DNA of 64,000 nucleotides, from contig JAFOYE010000018.1 in the NCBI GenBank assembly GCA_017391525.1, positions 1-64,000 of the forward strand, written 5' to 3'. The notes below the pieces were generated by a model, which saw only the letters and a program-made list of their open reading frames with translations, made no database searches and had not been told where the DNA came from. The translations under genes and the position numbers were made by a program. The stretch comes from Paludibacteraceae bacterium. Lineage in GTDB: Bacteria > Bacteroidota > Bacteroidia > Bacteroidales > Paludibacteraceae. Shown one piece after another: positions 1 through 9,335 of the stretch; the stretch's first letter is position 1; every line of letters starts with the position of its first letter.

Positions 1-234
1 TCCCAGGTGTAGCAGCAATCAAAGGCTAATAAAATAACGACCGTTCACTTCGTTCTCTGTTAGAAGTCGGACCGTTCACTATCGCTCACTGTTAGATTGC
101 GACTTAGTCGCTGTTAGACTCCATAAATCTAATATCTAACAGCCCATAGGGCGGTCCAACAACGCAGTGGTCTCTCAGGCGCTTTGCGCCGGTCTAACAG
201 TACCGCAGGTACGGTCTAAAAAAAGAATTTTTTT
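1..234. repeat. Array of mini-hairpins separated by TGTTAGA/TCTAACA
   Basis: No gene is visible here. Perfect short hairpins with three-base loops follow one another: gcgac-tta-gtcgc (99-111), gccc-ata-gggc (142-152), ggcgc-ttt-gcgcc (178-190) and gtacc-gca-ggtac (200-212). They are separated by tgttaga at 58, 90 and 112 and by its reverse complement tctaaca at 135 and 193, so the whole array is a loose inverted repeat. The 11-mer gaccgttcact occurs twice (near 39 and 70). No hairpin has a U-tract, so they are not simple terminators. The array lies directly 5' of the DUF3127 gene. Its function is unknown. Confidence 0.7.
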
Positions 235-630
235 ATGGAAATTTCAGGTAAGATTATACAAGTATTGCCAGAGCAAGGTGGCGTAAGCAAAACCTCTGGC
301 AAAGAGTGGAAACTCCAAGCCTATGTGCTTGAGACACAAGAGCAATATCCTCGTAAGGTGCACTTTGAGATATTTGGCGAAGATCGTATCAAAGCTAACC
401 CATGTCAATTGGACGATATTGTGACCGTTAGTTTCGACATCGAAAGCCGCGAGTTCAATGGTCGTTGGTACACCTCTATCCGCGCATGGAAGATTCAACA
501 AGGCGTAGTAGAGACCGCAGCAGCTCCAGCTGCTGTTCCTGCAGCTGAGCCAATGGCTGCTCCACAAGCCAATATGCAAGCATTTGATCCTGCTGCTGGC
601 GTAGACGATGGTACAGATTTGCCATTCTAA
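235..630 (+). CDS. DUF3127 OB-fold protein, SSB-like
   Basis: A 131-aa protein. Residues 1-87 match the Bacteroidota DUF3127 family, a predicted OB fold related to single-stranded DNA-binding proteins; the signature SFDIESREFNGRWYT lies near residues 64-78. A low-complexity Ala/Pro/Gln linker follows (about 92-117) and the protein ends in DDGTDLPF. That plan (OB fold, flexible linker, acidic tip ending PF) is the same as in SSB, where the tip recruits repair and replication partners. A single-stranded nucleic acid binding role is inference. The ATG is the only reasonable start. Its stop overlaps the next start (TAATG), so the two are probably translated together. Confidence 0.85.
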   Translation: MEISGKIIQVLPEQGGVSKTSGKEWKLQAYVLETQEQYPRKVHFEIFGEDRIKANPCQLDDIVTVSFDIESREFNGRWYTSIRAWKIQQGVVETAAAPAAVPAAEPMAAPQANMQAFDPAAGVDDGTDLPF

Positions 631-1610
631 TGCAACGCAAGATTAAATTAATTATATTAGTAAGCCTTCTAGTTGGTGGTGCAATAGTATGCGCTATCCG
701 CTGGAAGGCTTGGTTTGTTACTCCACCAGCACCAATATGGGAAGGAGACACTATCAATGTGTCTTTTAATACCTTTGCAAATGATAGTATATTATCTAGT
801 TTGCAGAAAGAAAATTTAGATTTTTTGATATTGGGTGATATTCATAGTTCAATGACATCAGATGATTTTAATACATTGGCTAAAAGACACCCTAACATAC
901 AATTTTGGGCGCAGTTAGGAGATTGGATGGAGCGTCCGTCTTTTTATCATGAACAGTTGATGTATCATTCTGTATCAGGTACTTTATTTGAAACACTACC
1001 TATAGTAGCAATACCTGGAAATCATGAGTATGAAAAAGGTATTATAAAACAGCTATATGATAATTGGAAGCATATATTTCCCAATCCACATAATGGACCA
1101 AGGCGTTTTTTAGGAACAACCTATATGGTAGATTTTCCATCTTTCCGTCTTTTTGCGATTGATACTGATGGTCTTCAATTATTTTCAGATTATACTCAGG
1201 TTAATTTTTGGTTGAAGAAATCTATACGTGAAACAAAATCTAAATTCACAATAGTTCTAATGCATCATCCTATATCTAGCACAGCGGAAGGAAGAATGAA
1301 TCCAATGATGTGGTTAACTTTCAATGGAACGTTAAGTGAGGCAGATGTAGTATTTTCGGGTCATGATCACAATTATGCTCGTTGGGAAGAAAAATATGAA
1401 AATAGCTTTTGGAATAAGAAAAATTCCACAGTATTTGTAACAACGAATGCTTCTAACAAGAATTATCCAGTAAAAGATAAAGAATTTGACTGTTCATTAT
1501 CTCAAATTCCTGTTTACGAATATTTGAGTGTTACTAAAGATAAAATATCTATAAAAACGTATGAATTAAAGACAGGAAAATTAGTAGATGAAGTAACAAT
1601 AAAAAAATAA
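630..1610 (+). CDS. Membrane-anchored calcineurin-like metallophosphoesterase
   Basis: A 326-aa protein with an N-terminal membrane segment (about residues 5-23) and then a metallophosphoesterase domain. The five metal-binding blocks appear in order: GDIH (about 68), GDWME (about 97), GNHE (about 130), HHP (about 211) and GHDHNY (about 244). The enzyme should hydrolyse phosphomonoesters or diesters outside the inner membrane; the substrate is unknown. The start ATG overlaps the upstream stop by one base. By eye the gene is more AT-rich than its neighbours, which could mean recent acquisition (weak evidence). It ends at the shared terminator at 1609-1630. Confidence 0.85.
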   Translation: MQRKIKLIILVSLLVGGAIVCAIRWKAWFVTPPAPIWEGDTINVSFNTFANDSILSSLQKENLDFLILGDIHSSMTSDDFNTLAKRHPNIQFWAQLGDWMERPSFYHEQLMYHSVSGTLFETLPIVAIPGNHEYEKGIIKQLYDNWKHIFPNPHNGPRRFLGTTYMVDFPSFRLFAIDTDGLQLFSDYTQVNFWLKKSIRETKSKFTIVLMHHPISSTAEGRMNPMMWLTFNGTLSEADVVFSGHDHNYARWEEKYENSFWNKKNSTVFVTTNASNKNYPVKDKEFDCSLSQIPVYEYLSVTKDKISIKTYELKTGKLVDEVTIKK

Positions 1611-1630
1611 AAGCACCAAGCGGTGCTTTT
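1609..1630. terminator. Bidirectional intrinsic terminator
   Basis: A nine-base stem (aaaagcacc/ggtgctttt) around a short aagc loop, with A and T tracts on both sides. It separates the convergent metallophosphoesterase and PIG-L deacetylase genes and probably ends the long minus-strand operon starting near 10.7 kb. Confidence 0.85.
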
Positions 1631-1656
1631 ATTATATCCTTTAAATAGAAAATTTA

Positions 1657-2376
1657 TTATTTCCACAATTGTTGCACAAATGCTTCGGCATATTTTGCTT
1701 GACATTCCATGCCTCGCATCCGTTCCATAGTGTCGTGATACTCTTTAACTGCCCCTTCCAACTCTTGACTCTCATGGCAGAGGTAAGCTTCTATTTTCTT
1801 GTCACGATAGTCTGTGATATCTACCCATAAGGTAGGGGTAAAGTTTTGTGTCTGCATACCCGTCATAACTTCTGAATAATACAAATCAAAACCACGACCA
1901 GTCATTCGCCATGCATCATACACTAGAATAGAACATACACGATGATCACGGTGTGAGTCTATTGGCCAATGGGTAATAACCATATCAGGTTGTTCCGCCT
2001 CAATAAGTGCTTTCATCTCGGCATAACGCTCTTTGTTAACTTCAGCATTACCATCTGTTTGAGTCAAAAACACAGCTCTTACTCCTAATACTTCACATGC
2101 TTTGCGAGCTTCTGCTTGACGAATAGTGCGTGCCTGCTCGTGGGTTTTTCCTACTATTCCAGCTTCGCCAGAAGTCAGATACACAGCCACTACTTCCGCT
2201 CCCATTTCTTTAAGTTTAAGCATTGTACCAGCGCACATGGATTCAGGATCATCAGGATGAGCACCTATCACTAGCACTTTCTTATATCCTTGCAGCCATT
2301 TTTCACCTGCTTGCATGGATACTGGCAATAGCAATAAGCAGCAAAGTCCCAATAGAATAATTTTTGTTCTTTTCAT
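1657..2376 (-). CDS. PIG-L family deacetylase, secreted
   Basis: A 239-aa protein with a signal peptide (basic start, hydrophobic 5-18, cleavage after MQA). The mature part is a LmbE/PIG-L domain: the zinc motif AHPDD is near residue 38 and the second histidine motif SHRDH near residue 140. The family hydrolyses N-acetyl groups on GlcNAc-type sugars and sugar conjugates, so a periplasmic or surface glycan substrate is likely but unproven. It is the last gene of a minus-strand operon, 14 bp after recO. Confidence 0.85.
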   Translation of the reverse strand: MKRTKIILLGLCCLLLLPVSMQAGEKWLQGYKKVLVIGAHPDDPESMCAGTMLKLKEMGAEVVAVYLTSGEAGIVGKTHEQARTIRQAEARKACEVLGVRAVFLTQTDGNAEVNKERYAEMKALIEAEQPDMVITHWPIDSHRDHRVCSILVYDAWRMTGRGFDLYYSEVMTGMQTQNFTPTLWVDITDYRDKKIEAYLCHESQELEGAVKEYHDTMERMRGMECQAKYAEAFVQQLWK

Positions 2377-2390
2377 AATGTATAAGATAA

Positions 2391-2972
2391 TTAGTTAAAT
2401 ACTTCAATTAGTACGTCCAAGGATTTGATTGTAGGCAAATCATCTATATGCTCTTGGAAATATGCTATCAGTTCGCGCAAACGCTCTTGACGCTCTATGC
2501 GTGATGTGGGTTTGGAATACCATTCTGGATGCTCTTCCTCATCTATTCCTATTCCCATATATACCGCATAATCCAATAAAAATTCAATATGTACGTTACT
2601 GATATCTTCCTCTTTATCCAGTTTATAAATACAATTACACAACCAGTCAAACAGCGGTTGATCACTCATAGGATGACGCAATGTATAGGTCAATAGTTCT
2701 GCTATAAACATCGCCACACATTGTCGTAAAACATCGTATGATAATGTTGTAGGTGTATATACCAAACTAGCTGACGATAATGTCTGCATCTGGAAAGGAG
2801 CATTATTGCGTCTTGAACTACTATATTCTATAATAGATAACGGCCGTAATACACCTTTGAGCTTATTGCCATATACCATACACTGTACCCGCCCTTGATC
2901 GGGTGTATAAAGGTGCACAATACTGCCTGTGTCCGAGTATTTATTCGTAGTAAGAACAATGGCAGTAGGCAT
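2391..2972 (-). CDS. recO: DNA repair protein RecO (short form)
   Basis: A 193-aa protein with the N-terminal OB fold of RecO (TTNKYSDTGSIVHLYTPDQG) and a helical C-terminal part. RecO loads RecA onto SSB-coated DNA and anneals strands in the RecFOR pathway. It is shorter than the usual 230-250 residues and I see no zinc-binding cysteine cluster; both are common in Bacteroidales RecO as far as I know. It sits 9 bp after the nitroreductase gene in the same operon. Confidence 0.8.
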   Translation of the reverse strand: MPTAIVLTTNKYSDTGSIVHLYTPDQGRVQCMVYGNKLKGVLRPLSIIEYSSSRRNNAPFQMQTLSSASLVYTPTTLSYDVLRQCVAMFIAELLTYTLRHPMSDQPLFDWLCNCIYKLDKEEDISNVHIEFLLDYAVYMGIGIDEEEHPEWYSKPTSRIERQERLRELIAYFQEHIDDLPTIKSLDVLIEVFN

Positions 2973-2981
2973 ATCAATAGA

Positions 2982-3599
2982 TCAATCTACAAATTGTACT
3001 TTGTTGATATCTCTTGGTTTAGCATCTGGCGCTTCTGCAGCATAACCAAGACCAACGCATAGACACAACTCGTAGTTTTCGCTATAACCTAAAATACGTA
3101 AGATTTCAGCGCTGTTCTCTGCGTCATTGATAAATCTTACCGGACTACCCAAAACAATGCTTCCTACGCCAAGAGATTGCGCAGATAGCAAAATATTTCC
3201 TGCTAATAGTCCACAATCGTATGCTGAAAAGTCATAATTCAAATCACGAGCAATAAACACCATCACAGGAGCACCACGCATACAGCCTTTGACCATATCA
3301 GGATTGAGTTCGGTATTACCTGCTACCATCAAATCTTGAATCTGTGTCATGGTTGCAGGGTTATCTACAATACGCACTTCCCAAGATTGCTTATTTTGTC
3401 CATTAGCAGCATTGATACCACATTCCATTATTTGCATCAATGTATCACGACCTACAGGTGTAGCGTGATATTGACGAATGCTACGACGAGCAAGGATGGT
3501 ATTAATGACAACATTATCAGTTTTATCTTTTGCATTCATAGGTATTGAAGTAAATAATGCAATTGTAATTAAAATCAATGTGAGCAAAATCTTTTTCAT
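2982..3599 (-). CDS. Nitroreductase family protein, exported
   Basis: A 205-aa protein with a likely signal peptide (residues 1-23, ending MNA) followed by an FMN-dependent nitroreductase fold. The family FMN motif ARRSIRQY is near residue 37, and the central SLGVGSIVLGSP and C-terminal GLGYAAEAPDAKPR segments are typical. It probably reduces a small quinone, nitro or flavin-like substrate with NAD(P)H. An export signal on a flavin enzyme is slightly unusual. It lies 4 bp after the helicase gene. Confidence 0.8.
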   Translation of the reverse strand: MKKILLTLILITIALFTSIPMNAKDKTDNVVINTILARRSIRQYHATPVGRDTLMQIMECGINAANGQNKQSWEVRIVDNPATMTQIQDLMVAGNTELNPDMVKGCMRGAPVMVFIARDLNYDFSAYDCGLLAGNILLSAQSLGVGSIVLGSPVRFINDAENSAEILRILGYSENYELCLCVGLGYAAEAPDAKPRDINKVQFVD

Positions 3600-3603
3600 A
3601 TAA

Positions 3604-5856
3604 TTAAATTTTAGTTAATTTTGCATAGGTAAGCAATAATGTTTTTTGTCCATTATTATCAAACTTGATATCTATCTTATCATTATCATTCTCTCGATAA
3701 ACGTCTAGTACCGTACCTGCACCAAATACCTTGTGCTCTACCCTATCTCCTTTTTTCCATTCTGAGCGCACTTCTTTGTGCGATTTGCCCGTACCTCCAC
3801 TAGTAGCAGGACTGAGTTTTTTGAGTTTACCCTGTGTAGAAGTAGTAGATATTTTAGGCATTTCTGGTATCACAACTCGTTGTGGCGTAATACCAAAACC
3901 TTGTGATTGTTGAATATAGCATGAATCAATATCCTTGATAAATCGTGATGGCGAAGAGAATACCGTTTGCCCATTACGGAATCGTTGACGCGCATTGGTC
4001 AAATAGCAACGCTCCATCGAACGCGTAATAGCAACATACAACAATCTTCGCTCCTCCTCTATCTCCTTAGGTGCTTGGCAGAATTGCGAAGGGAACAGAT
4101 TCTCCTCTAGTCCAACGATAAATGTCACTTTAAACTCCAATCCCTTGGCTGCATGCACCGTCAGCAGTGTCACTCTCGCTTGATTATCATCCTTATTCTC
4201 ATCTTGATCGGTCAACAAGCTCACCTCCGACAAGAAATCTGTCATAGGCGTAAAAGCTTGTCCATCACGCAGTTTTTGCTCCACAAACTCGTGAATACCC
4301 GACAACATCTCCTCCAAGTTCTCATAGCGAGCTATACCCTCTTGAGTAGTATCTGCCTTTGCCTCACGCATCACTCCCGAGTCACGCAATACCATCGACG
4401 CAAACTCATACGCATCCATCGTTGCTACTTTCTCACCAAAGCCTTCAATCATTGCGGCAAACATATTCAGCTTATTTTGCGTAGCATTATTGATACTCAA
4501 TTGCGCTGCCTGTGGATTAAGGATAACCTCCATCATCGAGCAACCCGCCATGCGTGCTGCTTCACGCACTTTCATCACAGTTGTATCACCTATACCTCGC
4601 AATGGATAATTGATTACACGAATAAATGCTTCATTATCTGCAGGGTTAACTGCCAAACGGAAATAAGCAATGGCATCTTTAATCTCCTTGCGTTGGTAGA
4701 AACTCATACCGCCATAAATACGGTAAGGAATACCCAAATGTCGCAACTCATCCTCTATCACACGTGACTGTGCATTCGTGCGATACAGTACCGCCATTTG
4801 CTCATAATCATATCCCTGACGATAGAGTTGCTTGATCTGTGTAGCTACAGCCTTACCCTCATCACGGTCCGACATATAGGTGCTCAGTTGCAATCTGTCA
4901 CCCATAGCCAACTCGGAATACACCGCCTTTGGAATTTGTCCTCTATTATGACGAATCAGCGAATTAGCTGCGTTCACAATGATTTGCGTTGAACGATAAT
5001 TGCGCTCCAACTTGAACAACTTAGCCGTTTCATACCCCTTCTGGAAGGTCAAGATATTTTCAATATTCGCCCCTCTAAACGAATAGATGGATTGTGCATC
5101 ATCACCCACTACGCATACATGATTCTGTGGCTCTGCCAATCGCTTCACAATCAAATATTGCGAATAATTGGTATCTTGATACTCATCTACCAACAGATAG
5201 TGAAAATACTCCTGATATTTGCGCAATACCTCCACATTGTTCTTAAAGAGCACATTAGTCATAAACAACAAATCGTCAAAATCCATCGCATTGCATGCTT
5301 TCAATCGACGATTATATTCGGCATAAATACGAGCCACTTCTGGGATACGCGCAAAGCGATCCTGCATGATATACTCCCTATTGGCGCTATACGATGTAGG
5401 CGAAAGCAACTGATTTTTAGCCATCGATATACGCCCTAGTACAACACTAGTTTTATACACTTTCTCATCCAATTGCATATCCTTAACGATATGCTTAATC
5501 ACAGATTTAGAATCAGTTGTGTCATAAATAGTAAAATCATGCGTATAACCTATATGCTCTGCTTCTTGGCGCAATATACGCGAACAAATAGAGTGGAAGG
5601 TTCCCATCCACAAGTAACGAGCCACATGTTCTCCTACCAATGCTGCAATACGAGTTTTCATTTCTCTTGCTGCTTTATTGGTAAATGTCAATGCCAAGAT
5701 GTTACCGGCATTCACACCCTGTTGCAGCAAATAGGCTATCTTGTAGGTCAATACACGCGTCTTGCCCGATCCGGCACCGGCTATCACCAAATGCGGACCT
5801 TCGTTGTATTCTACTGCCGCGCGTTGGGCAGGATTCAGTTCATCTAAATAATTCAT
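3604..5856 (-). CDS. UvrD/PcrA-type ATP-dependent DNA helicase
   Basis: A 750-aa superfamily 1A helicase. Visible motifs: Q motif LNPAQRAAV, Walker A GAGSGKT (27-33), motif II VDEYQDTN, motif III GDDAQSIYSFRGA, motif IV ERNYRST, motif V TVHAAKGLEF and motif VI YVAITRS. The C-terminus carries a Tudor-like segment (KGDRVEHKVFGAGTVLDV), as in PcrA/UvrD, which binds RNA polymerase in other bacteria. It unwinds DNA 3'-5' in excision repair and removes replication barriers. Its place next to recO fits a repair cluster. Confidence 0.93.
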   Translation of the reverse strand: MNYLDELNPAQRAAVEYNEGPHLVIAGAGSGKTRVLTYKIAYLLQQGVNAGNILALTFTNKAAREMKTRIAALVGEHVARYLWMGTFHSICSRILRQEAEHIGYTHDFTIYDTTDSKSVIKHIVKDMQLDEKVYKTSVVLGRISMAKNQLLSPTSYSANREYIMQDRFARIPEVARIYAEYNRRLKACNAMDFDDLLFMTNVLFKNNVEVLRKYQEYFHYLLVDEYQDTNYSQYLIVKRLAEPQNHVCVVGDDAQSIYSFRGANIENILTFQKGYETAKLFKLERNYRSTQIIVNAANSLIRHNRGQIPKAVYSELAMGDRLQLSTYMSDRDEGKAVATQIKQLYRQGYDYEQMAVLYRTNAQSRVIEDELRHLGIPYRIYGGMSFYQRKEIKDAIAYFRLAVNPADNEAFIRVINYPLRGIGDTTVMKVREAARMAGCSMMEVILNPQAAQLSINNATQNKLNMFAAMIEGFGEKVATMDAYEFASMVLRDSGVMREAKADTTQEGIARYENLEEMLSGIHEFVEQKLRDGQAFTPMTDFLSEVSLLTDQDENKDDNQARVTLLTVHAAKGLEFKVTFIVGLEENLFPSQFCQAPKEIEEERRLLYVAITRSMERCYLTNARQRFRNGQTVFSSPSRFIKDIDSCYIQQSQGFGITPQRVVIPEMPKISTTSTQGKLKKLSPATSGGTGKSHKEVRSEWKKGDRVEHKVFGAGTVLDVYRENDNDKIDIKFDNNGQKTLLLTYAKLTKI

Positions 5857-5876
5857 AGTCTATATGTTAGGATATT

Positions 5877-7085
5877 TTATTCGATTTGCAATACCAATCC
5901 CTTCAAATACTCGCCCTCTGGATGATAGATATTGATAGGGTGATCGGCTGGTTGGTGTAATTGATGCAATATTCTCACTTTTCTGCCTACTTGAGCCGCT
6001 GCGGAGAACACAGCCAAACGAAACATATCCTTATCAATTGCTTGTGAGCAAGAGAAAGTAAACAATATGCCACCAGGACGAATACTTTGTATGCCTTTTG
6101 CATTCAATCGTTGATAACCACGCAAAGCATTTTTTACTGCGTCACGGTGTTTAGCAAAAGCCGGTGGATCAAGAATAATCAAATCATATGTATTGGTATT
6201 CTTGGTCATAAACTCAAAGGCCTCCTCTGCAAATGCTTCGTGTGGAGCCTCTTCACCAAAATTATATGCCACATTACTTCTAACCAAATCTACCGCTTTT
6301 TGACTTACATCCACAGAGTGTACTTTTTTAGCGCCACCTCGCAAAGCATATACAGAGAATCCTCCCGTATAGCAAAACATATTCAATACATCTTTATCTT
6401 TCGCGTATTGCTCTAGTAAGGCACGATTATCTCGTTGGTCAATAAAGAAGCCAGTCTTCTGTCCTCTCAGCCAATCAATTCGGAAACTCAAACCATTCTC
6501 CTTCGCCCAAAACTCCTTATCTTCTACTCTATCACCTCCGATCAAGTACCCTACTCTATCTCCTTGAATAACAGCCTTATGTGGCAAAGTATCATCCGAT
6601 TTATAATACACCTTATCCACTTGTGCCACTGCCTCTACAATAGCCTCAGCTATTTCTTCACGATGATAGTGCATACCTACCGAGTGCGCCTGTATTACAG
6701 CCGTATCCGCATACACATCCACAATCAGTCCTGGCAGAAAATCTCCCTCACCATGTATCAAACGGTAGGTATTATTCTCCTCTGTCACCAATCCCAAACT
6801 CTCTCTCACGCCATAGGCTGCGGCTATGCGTGTTTTCCAGAAGTCCTTAGACAGTTCCCCTACTCCAAACTCCAATATACGTACAGCTATCGAACCTATC
6901 TGATAATGGCCTACACCCAATGTATTTCCTTTACAATCCACCACTTTCACTATCTCGCCCTCTTGTGGCTGAGCGTGTGGATAATCAACATCTAGCTCTA
7001 TACTGCGAATAGCTCCAGAGAACACCCATGGGTGAAAACGCAACAGCGACTCTTCTTTATGGGGTTTAAGATGAACAGTTGTCAT
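5877..7085 (-). CDS. Class I SAM-dependent rRNA methyltransferase (RlmI-like)
   Basis: A 402-aa protein with an N-terminal PUA domain (HPWVFSGAI, near residue 19), an RlmI-like middle domain and a Rossmann methyltransferase domain. SAM motif I is NMFCYTGGFSVYA (about 236), the catalytic-region motif is DPPAFAK, and the active cysteine lies in FSCSQ (about 345). RlmI methylates C1962 of 23S rRNA (m5C). The length matches the family (about 396). It is 1 bp from sufS, hence co-transcribed. Confidence 0.88.
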   Translation of the reverse strand: MTTVHLKPHKEESLLRFHPWVFSGAIRSIELDVDYPHAQPQEGEIVKVVDCKGNTLGVGHYQIGSIAVRILEFGVGELSKDFWKTRIAAAYGVRESLGLVTEENNTYRLIHGEGDFLPGLIVDVYADTAVIQAHSVGMHYHREEIAEAIVEAVAQVDKVYYKSDDTLPHKAVIQGDRVGYLIGGDRVEDKEFWAKENGLSFRIDWLRGQKTGFFIDQRDNRALLEQYAKDKDVLNMFCYTGGFSVYALRGGAKKVHSVDVSQKAVDLVRSNVAYNFGEEAPHEAFAEEAFEFMTKNTNTYDLIILDPPAFAKHRDAVKNALRGYQRLNAKGIQSIRPGGILFTFSCSQAIDKDMFRLAVFSAAAQVGRKVRILHQLHQPADHPINIYHPEGEYLKGLVLQIE

Positions 7086-7086
7086 A

Positions 7087-8301
7087 TTATTCTAACATCA
7101 TTATTGCTCGCTCCAGCGCAGCAATCAATTTATCTATATCTTCTTTCGTATTATATAATCCTACTGACGCACGCAATGTGCCAGGCACACCCAAATGCTC
7201 TATCAATGGCTCCGCACAATGGTGTCCCGTACGTACTGCTACCCCTTGACGATCCAATAGCACACCCACATCAAACGGATGAATCAATCCTCCATCTGAT
7301 CGATAGATATTGAATGATACAGCCCCTGCTTTCCTCTGTCCTCTAGCGTATATCTTTACATTGGCCAAAGCAGACAAACGCTCCTCTATATATTCTACGA
7401 GTTCCTCTTCGTGTTGCGCAATATCCTCTATTCCAAGATCTTGCACATACTCTATTGCTTTTGAGAAAGCATAACTTCCAATATAATTAGGTGTACCAGC
7501 TTCAAACTTATAAGGCAATACGTTATACGTTGTTTTATCCCAACGCACATGATCAATCATCTCTCCCCCACCCTCTGCTGGTGGCAGTTGATCGAGCCAC
7601 TCTTTCTTGCCATATAACACGCCCAAACCTGTTGGACCATACATCTTATGAGCACTAAATACCAAGAAGTCGCAGTCCAACTTCTTCACATCAACAGCCA
7701 AATGAGGAACACTTTGCGCACCATCCACGCAGACAGGTATATGCTTAGCATGCGCATAGCGTATGATCTCTTCTACAGGGTTAACGATGCCTAGTACATT
7801 ACTAACTTGTGCCACAGAAACCAATCTCGTACGCACATTCAACATCTCCTTAAATGCCTCAATATCAATAGATAAGTCCTCTCGCAAAGGAATCACCTTC
7901 AGTACCGCTTTCTTTCTCTCACATAGCATTTGCCATGGCACAATATTCGAGTGATGCTCCAGTTGGCTAACAATAATCTCATCCCCCTCATTCACCATCG
8001 CATCTCCAAAACTCCTTGCCAGCATATTGATACTATCAGTTGTACCTTTGGTAAAAATCACCTCTTCGGCAGCTGCATTCAGCCATTCAGCCACTTTCTT
8101 GCGGGCCTGCTCATGCTTCTCTGTTGCCACTTGACTCAAATGGTGTACACCACGATGCACATTGGCATTCCACTTGCTATACCCCTCCACGATTGCATCC
8201 AATACCACCTGTGGCTTCTGGGTCGTAGCAGCATTGTCCAAATACACAAGTTCACGCCCGTGTACTTTCTCAGTCAATATAGGAAAATCCTCTCTTCTCA
8301 T
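7087..8301 (-). CDS. sufS: Cysteine desulfurase SufS
   Basis: A 404-aa PLP enzyme that takes sulfur from cysteine for Fe-S cluster assembly. The PLP lysine is in FSAHKMYGPTG (about 218) and the catalytic cysteine in RTGHHCAEP (about 361), the arrangement of the group II SufS desulfurases. The other suf genes are not in the window. The start ATG overlaps the stop of the GldB-like gene (ATGA). If this cell makes DNA phosphorothioates (see the BREX locus), a desulfurase would be needed, but the distance makes a direct link speculative. Confidence 0.92.
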   Translation of the reverse strand: MRREDFPILTEKVHGRELVYLDNAATTQKPQVVLDAIVEGYSKWNANVHRGVHHLSQVATEKHEQARKKVAEWLNAAAEEVIFTKGTTDSINMLARSFGDAMVNEGDEIIVSQLEHHSNIVPWQMLCERKKAVLKVIPLREDLSIDIEAFKEMLNVRTRLVSVAQVSNVLGIVNPVEEIIRYAHAKHIPVCVDGAQSVPHLAVDVKKLDCDFLVFSAHKMYGPTGLGVLYGKKEWLDQLPPAEGGGEMIDHVRWDKTTYNVLPYKFEAGTPNYIGSYAFSKAIEYVQDLGIEDIAQHEEELVEYIEERLSALANVKIYARGQRKAGAVSFNIYRSDGGLIHPFDVGVLLDRQGVAVRTGHHCAEPLIEHLGVPGTLRASVGLYNTKEDIDKLIAALERAIMMLE

Positions 8302-9329
8302 GGCTTGTAAAAACTCTTCTCTAATATCTTTTGTGCGTCACCATCTTTCATCAGTTCTTGTAGCGTAACTTCTTCATTATGACGCATATAACTATCTATG
8401 ATTCTCCATCCTACCCAGATACCCAATCGACCTGGAGACTCTTGTGAAATTTCGGCAGTAAAAGGACCATCATTCAAATACGATGTTTTAACCATTGACT
8501 CAGTCTTAAATAAGTCACGTTTGTCCATGATTTTATTCCATATTTGTTGCTCATATTGTATACACCAATCCCATTGCTCTTTGGTGTAACCCATAATTTC
8601 CCACTTTGGAACTTCTGGTAATAATAGTGATAATAAAAATATTTGTTTACCACGATATAACATATGTTCCAACAGACGATTTTCTTTGCTTGTATATGGA
8701 ATATGTTGTGATATATAGTAGTTTAGCACATCACCAGCGATAAACTTTTTATCCATACAAGGTTTTTGATAATCATGTGCTATTTGACTATAGTATTTGT
8801 AATCGCTTCCCAAATACATATCCACACCTACACCTATGGTGTTACCATATGAAAATATGGAACCAGCAAAACCTGATACGAAGAAATAAATAGTCGGAAT
8901 TTCCAATTTTGGATAGAGGTAATGCATTCTTGAGAATCCTTGGTTCAGTTCTTTTTGAATTTGACTGATATCAGAAAATTGCTTCTTCACCTCTTGATTT
9001 GTTTGTTTAAAACCGAATATAGTATCTGTAAGGAAATTAGCATATGATTCACTCAATAATGTAGTATCCCTAGTGTCGAAACCTAATACCTGTTCCACAT
9101 AAATATTCATAAACTCCTCATAATCAGCATACAACTTTTTAATGTCTGTTTCTGCATCATTAGGATTAATATTAAGCAGAGCACGATCAAATCGAACAAC
9201 TTTTACTGGAATCTCTTCCAAATCCTCAGGAAAATACTCTCTTTCTTTATTTTGTATATAGAGAAAAATTCCAACCCCTACTCCTACCAAGAGTAAGGCA
9301 CCTATTGTAATTAATATATATTTTTTCAT
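8298..9329 (-). CDS. GldB-like gliding-motility family protein
   Basis: A 343-aa protein with an N-terminal membrane segment (residues 4-24), then a domain matching the GldB/DUF2268-like family; the stretch PGRLGIWVGWRIIDSYM near the C-terminus is characteristic. GldB is an essential lipoprotein in gliding Flavobacteriia, but homologues occur in non-gliding Bacteroidales, where the role is unknown. I see no lipobox cysteine after the membrane segment. It is co-transcribed between lolD and sufS. Confidence 0.75.
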   Translation of the reverse strand: MKKYILITIGALLLVGVGVGIFLYIQNKEREYFPEDLEEIPVKVVRFDRALLNINPNDAETDIKKLYADYEEFMNIYVEQVLGFDTRDTTLLSESYANFLTDTIFGFKQTNQEVKKQFSDISQIQKELNQGFSRMHYLYPKLEIPTIYFFVSGFAGSIFSYGNTIGVGVDMYLGSDYKYYSQIAHDYQKPCMDKKFIAGDVLNYYISQHIPYTSKENRLLEHMLYRGKQIFLLSLLLPEVPKWEIMGYTKEQWDWCIQYEQQIWNKIMDKRDLFKTESMVKTSYLNDGPFTAEISQESPGRLGIWVGWRIIDSYMRHNEEVTLQELMKDGDAQKILEKSFYKP

Positions 9330-9335
9330 ATCCTA

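Noticed and set aside
4153..4767. Long plus-strand open frame opposite the helicase gene
   Set aside because: Antisense shadow of a well-supported helicase; histidine/leucine-rich product without family pattern.
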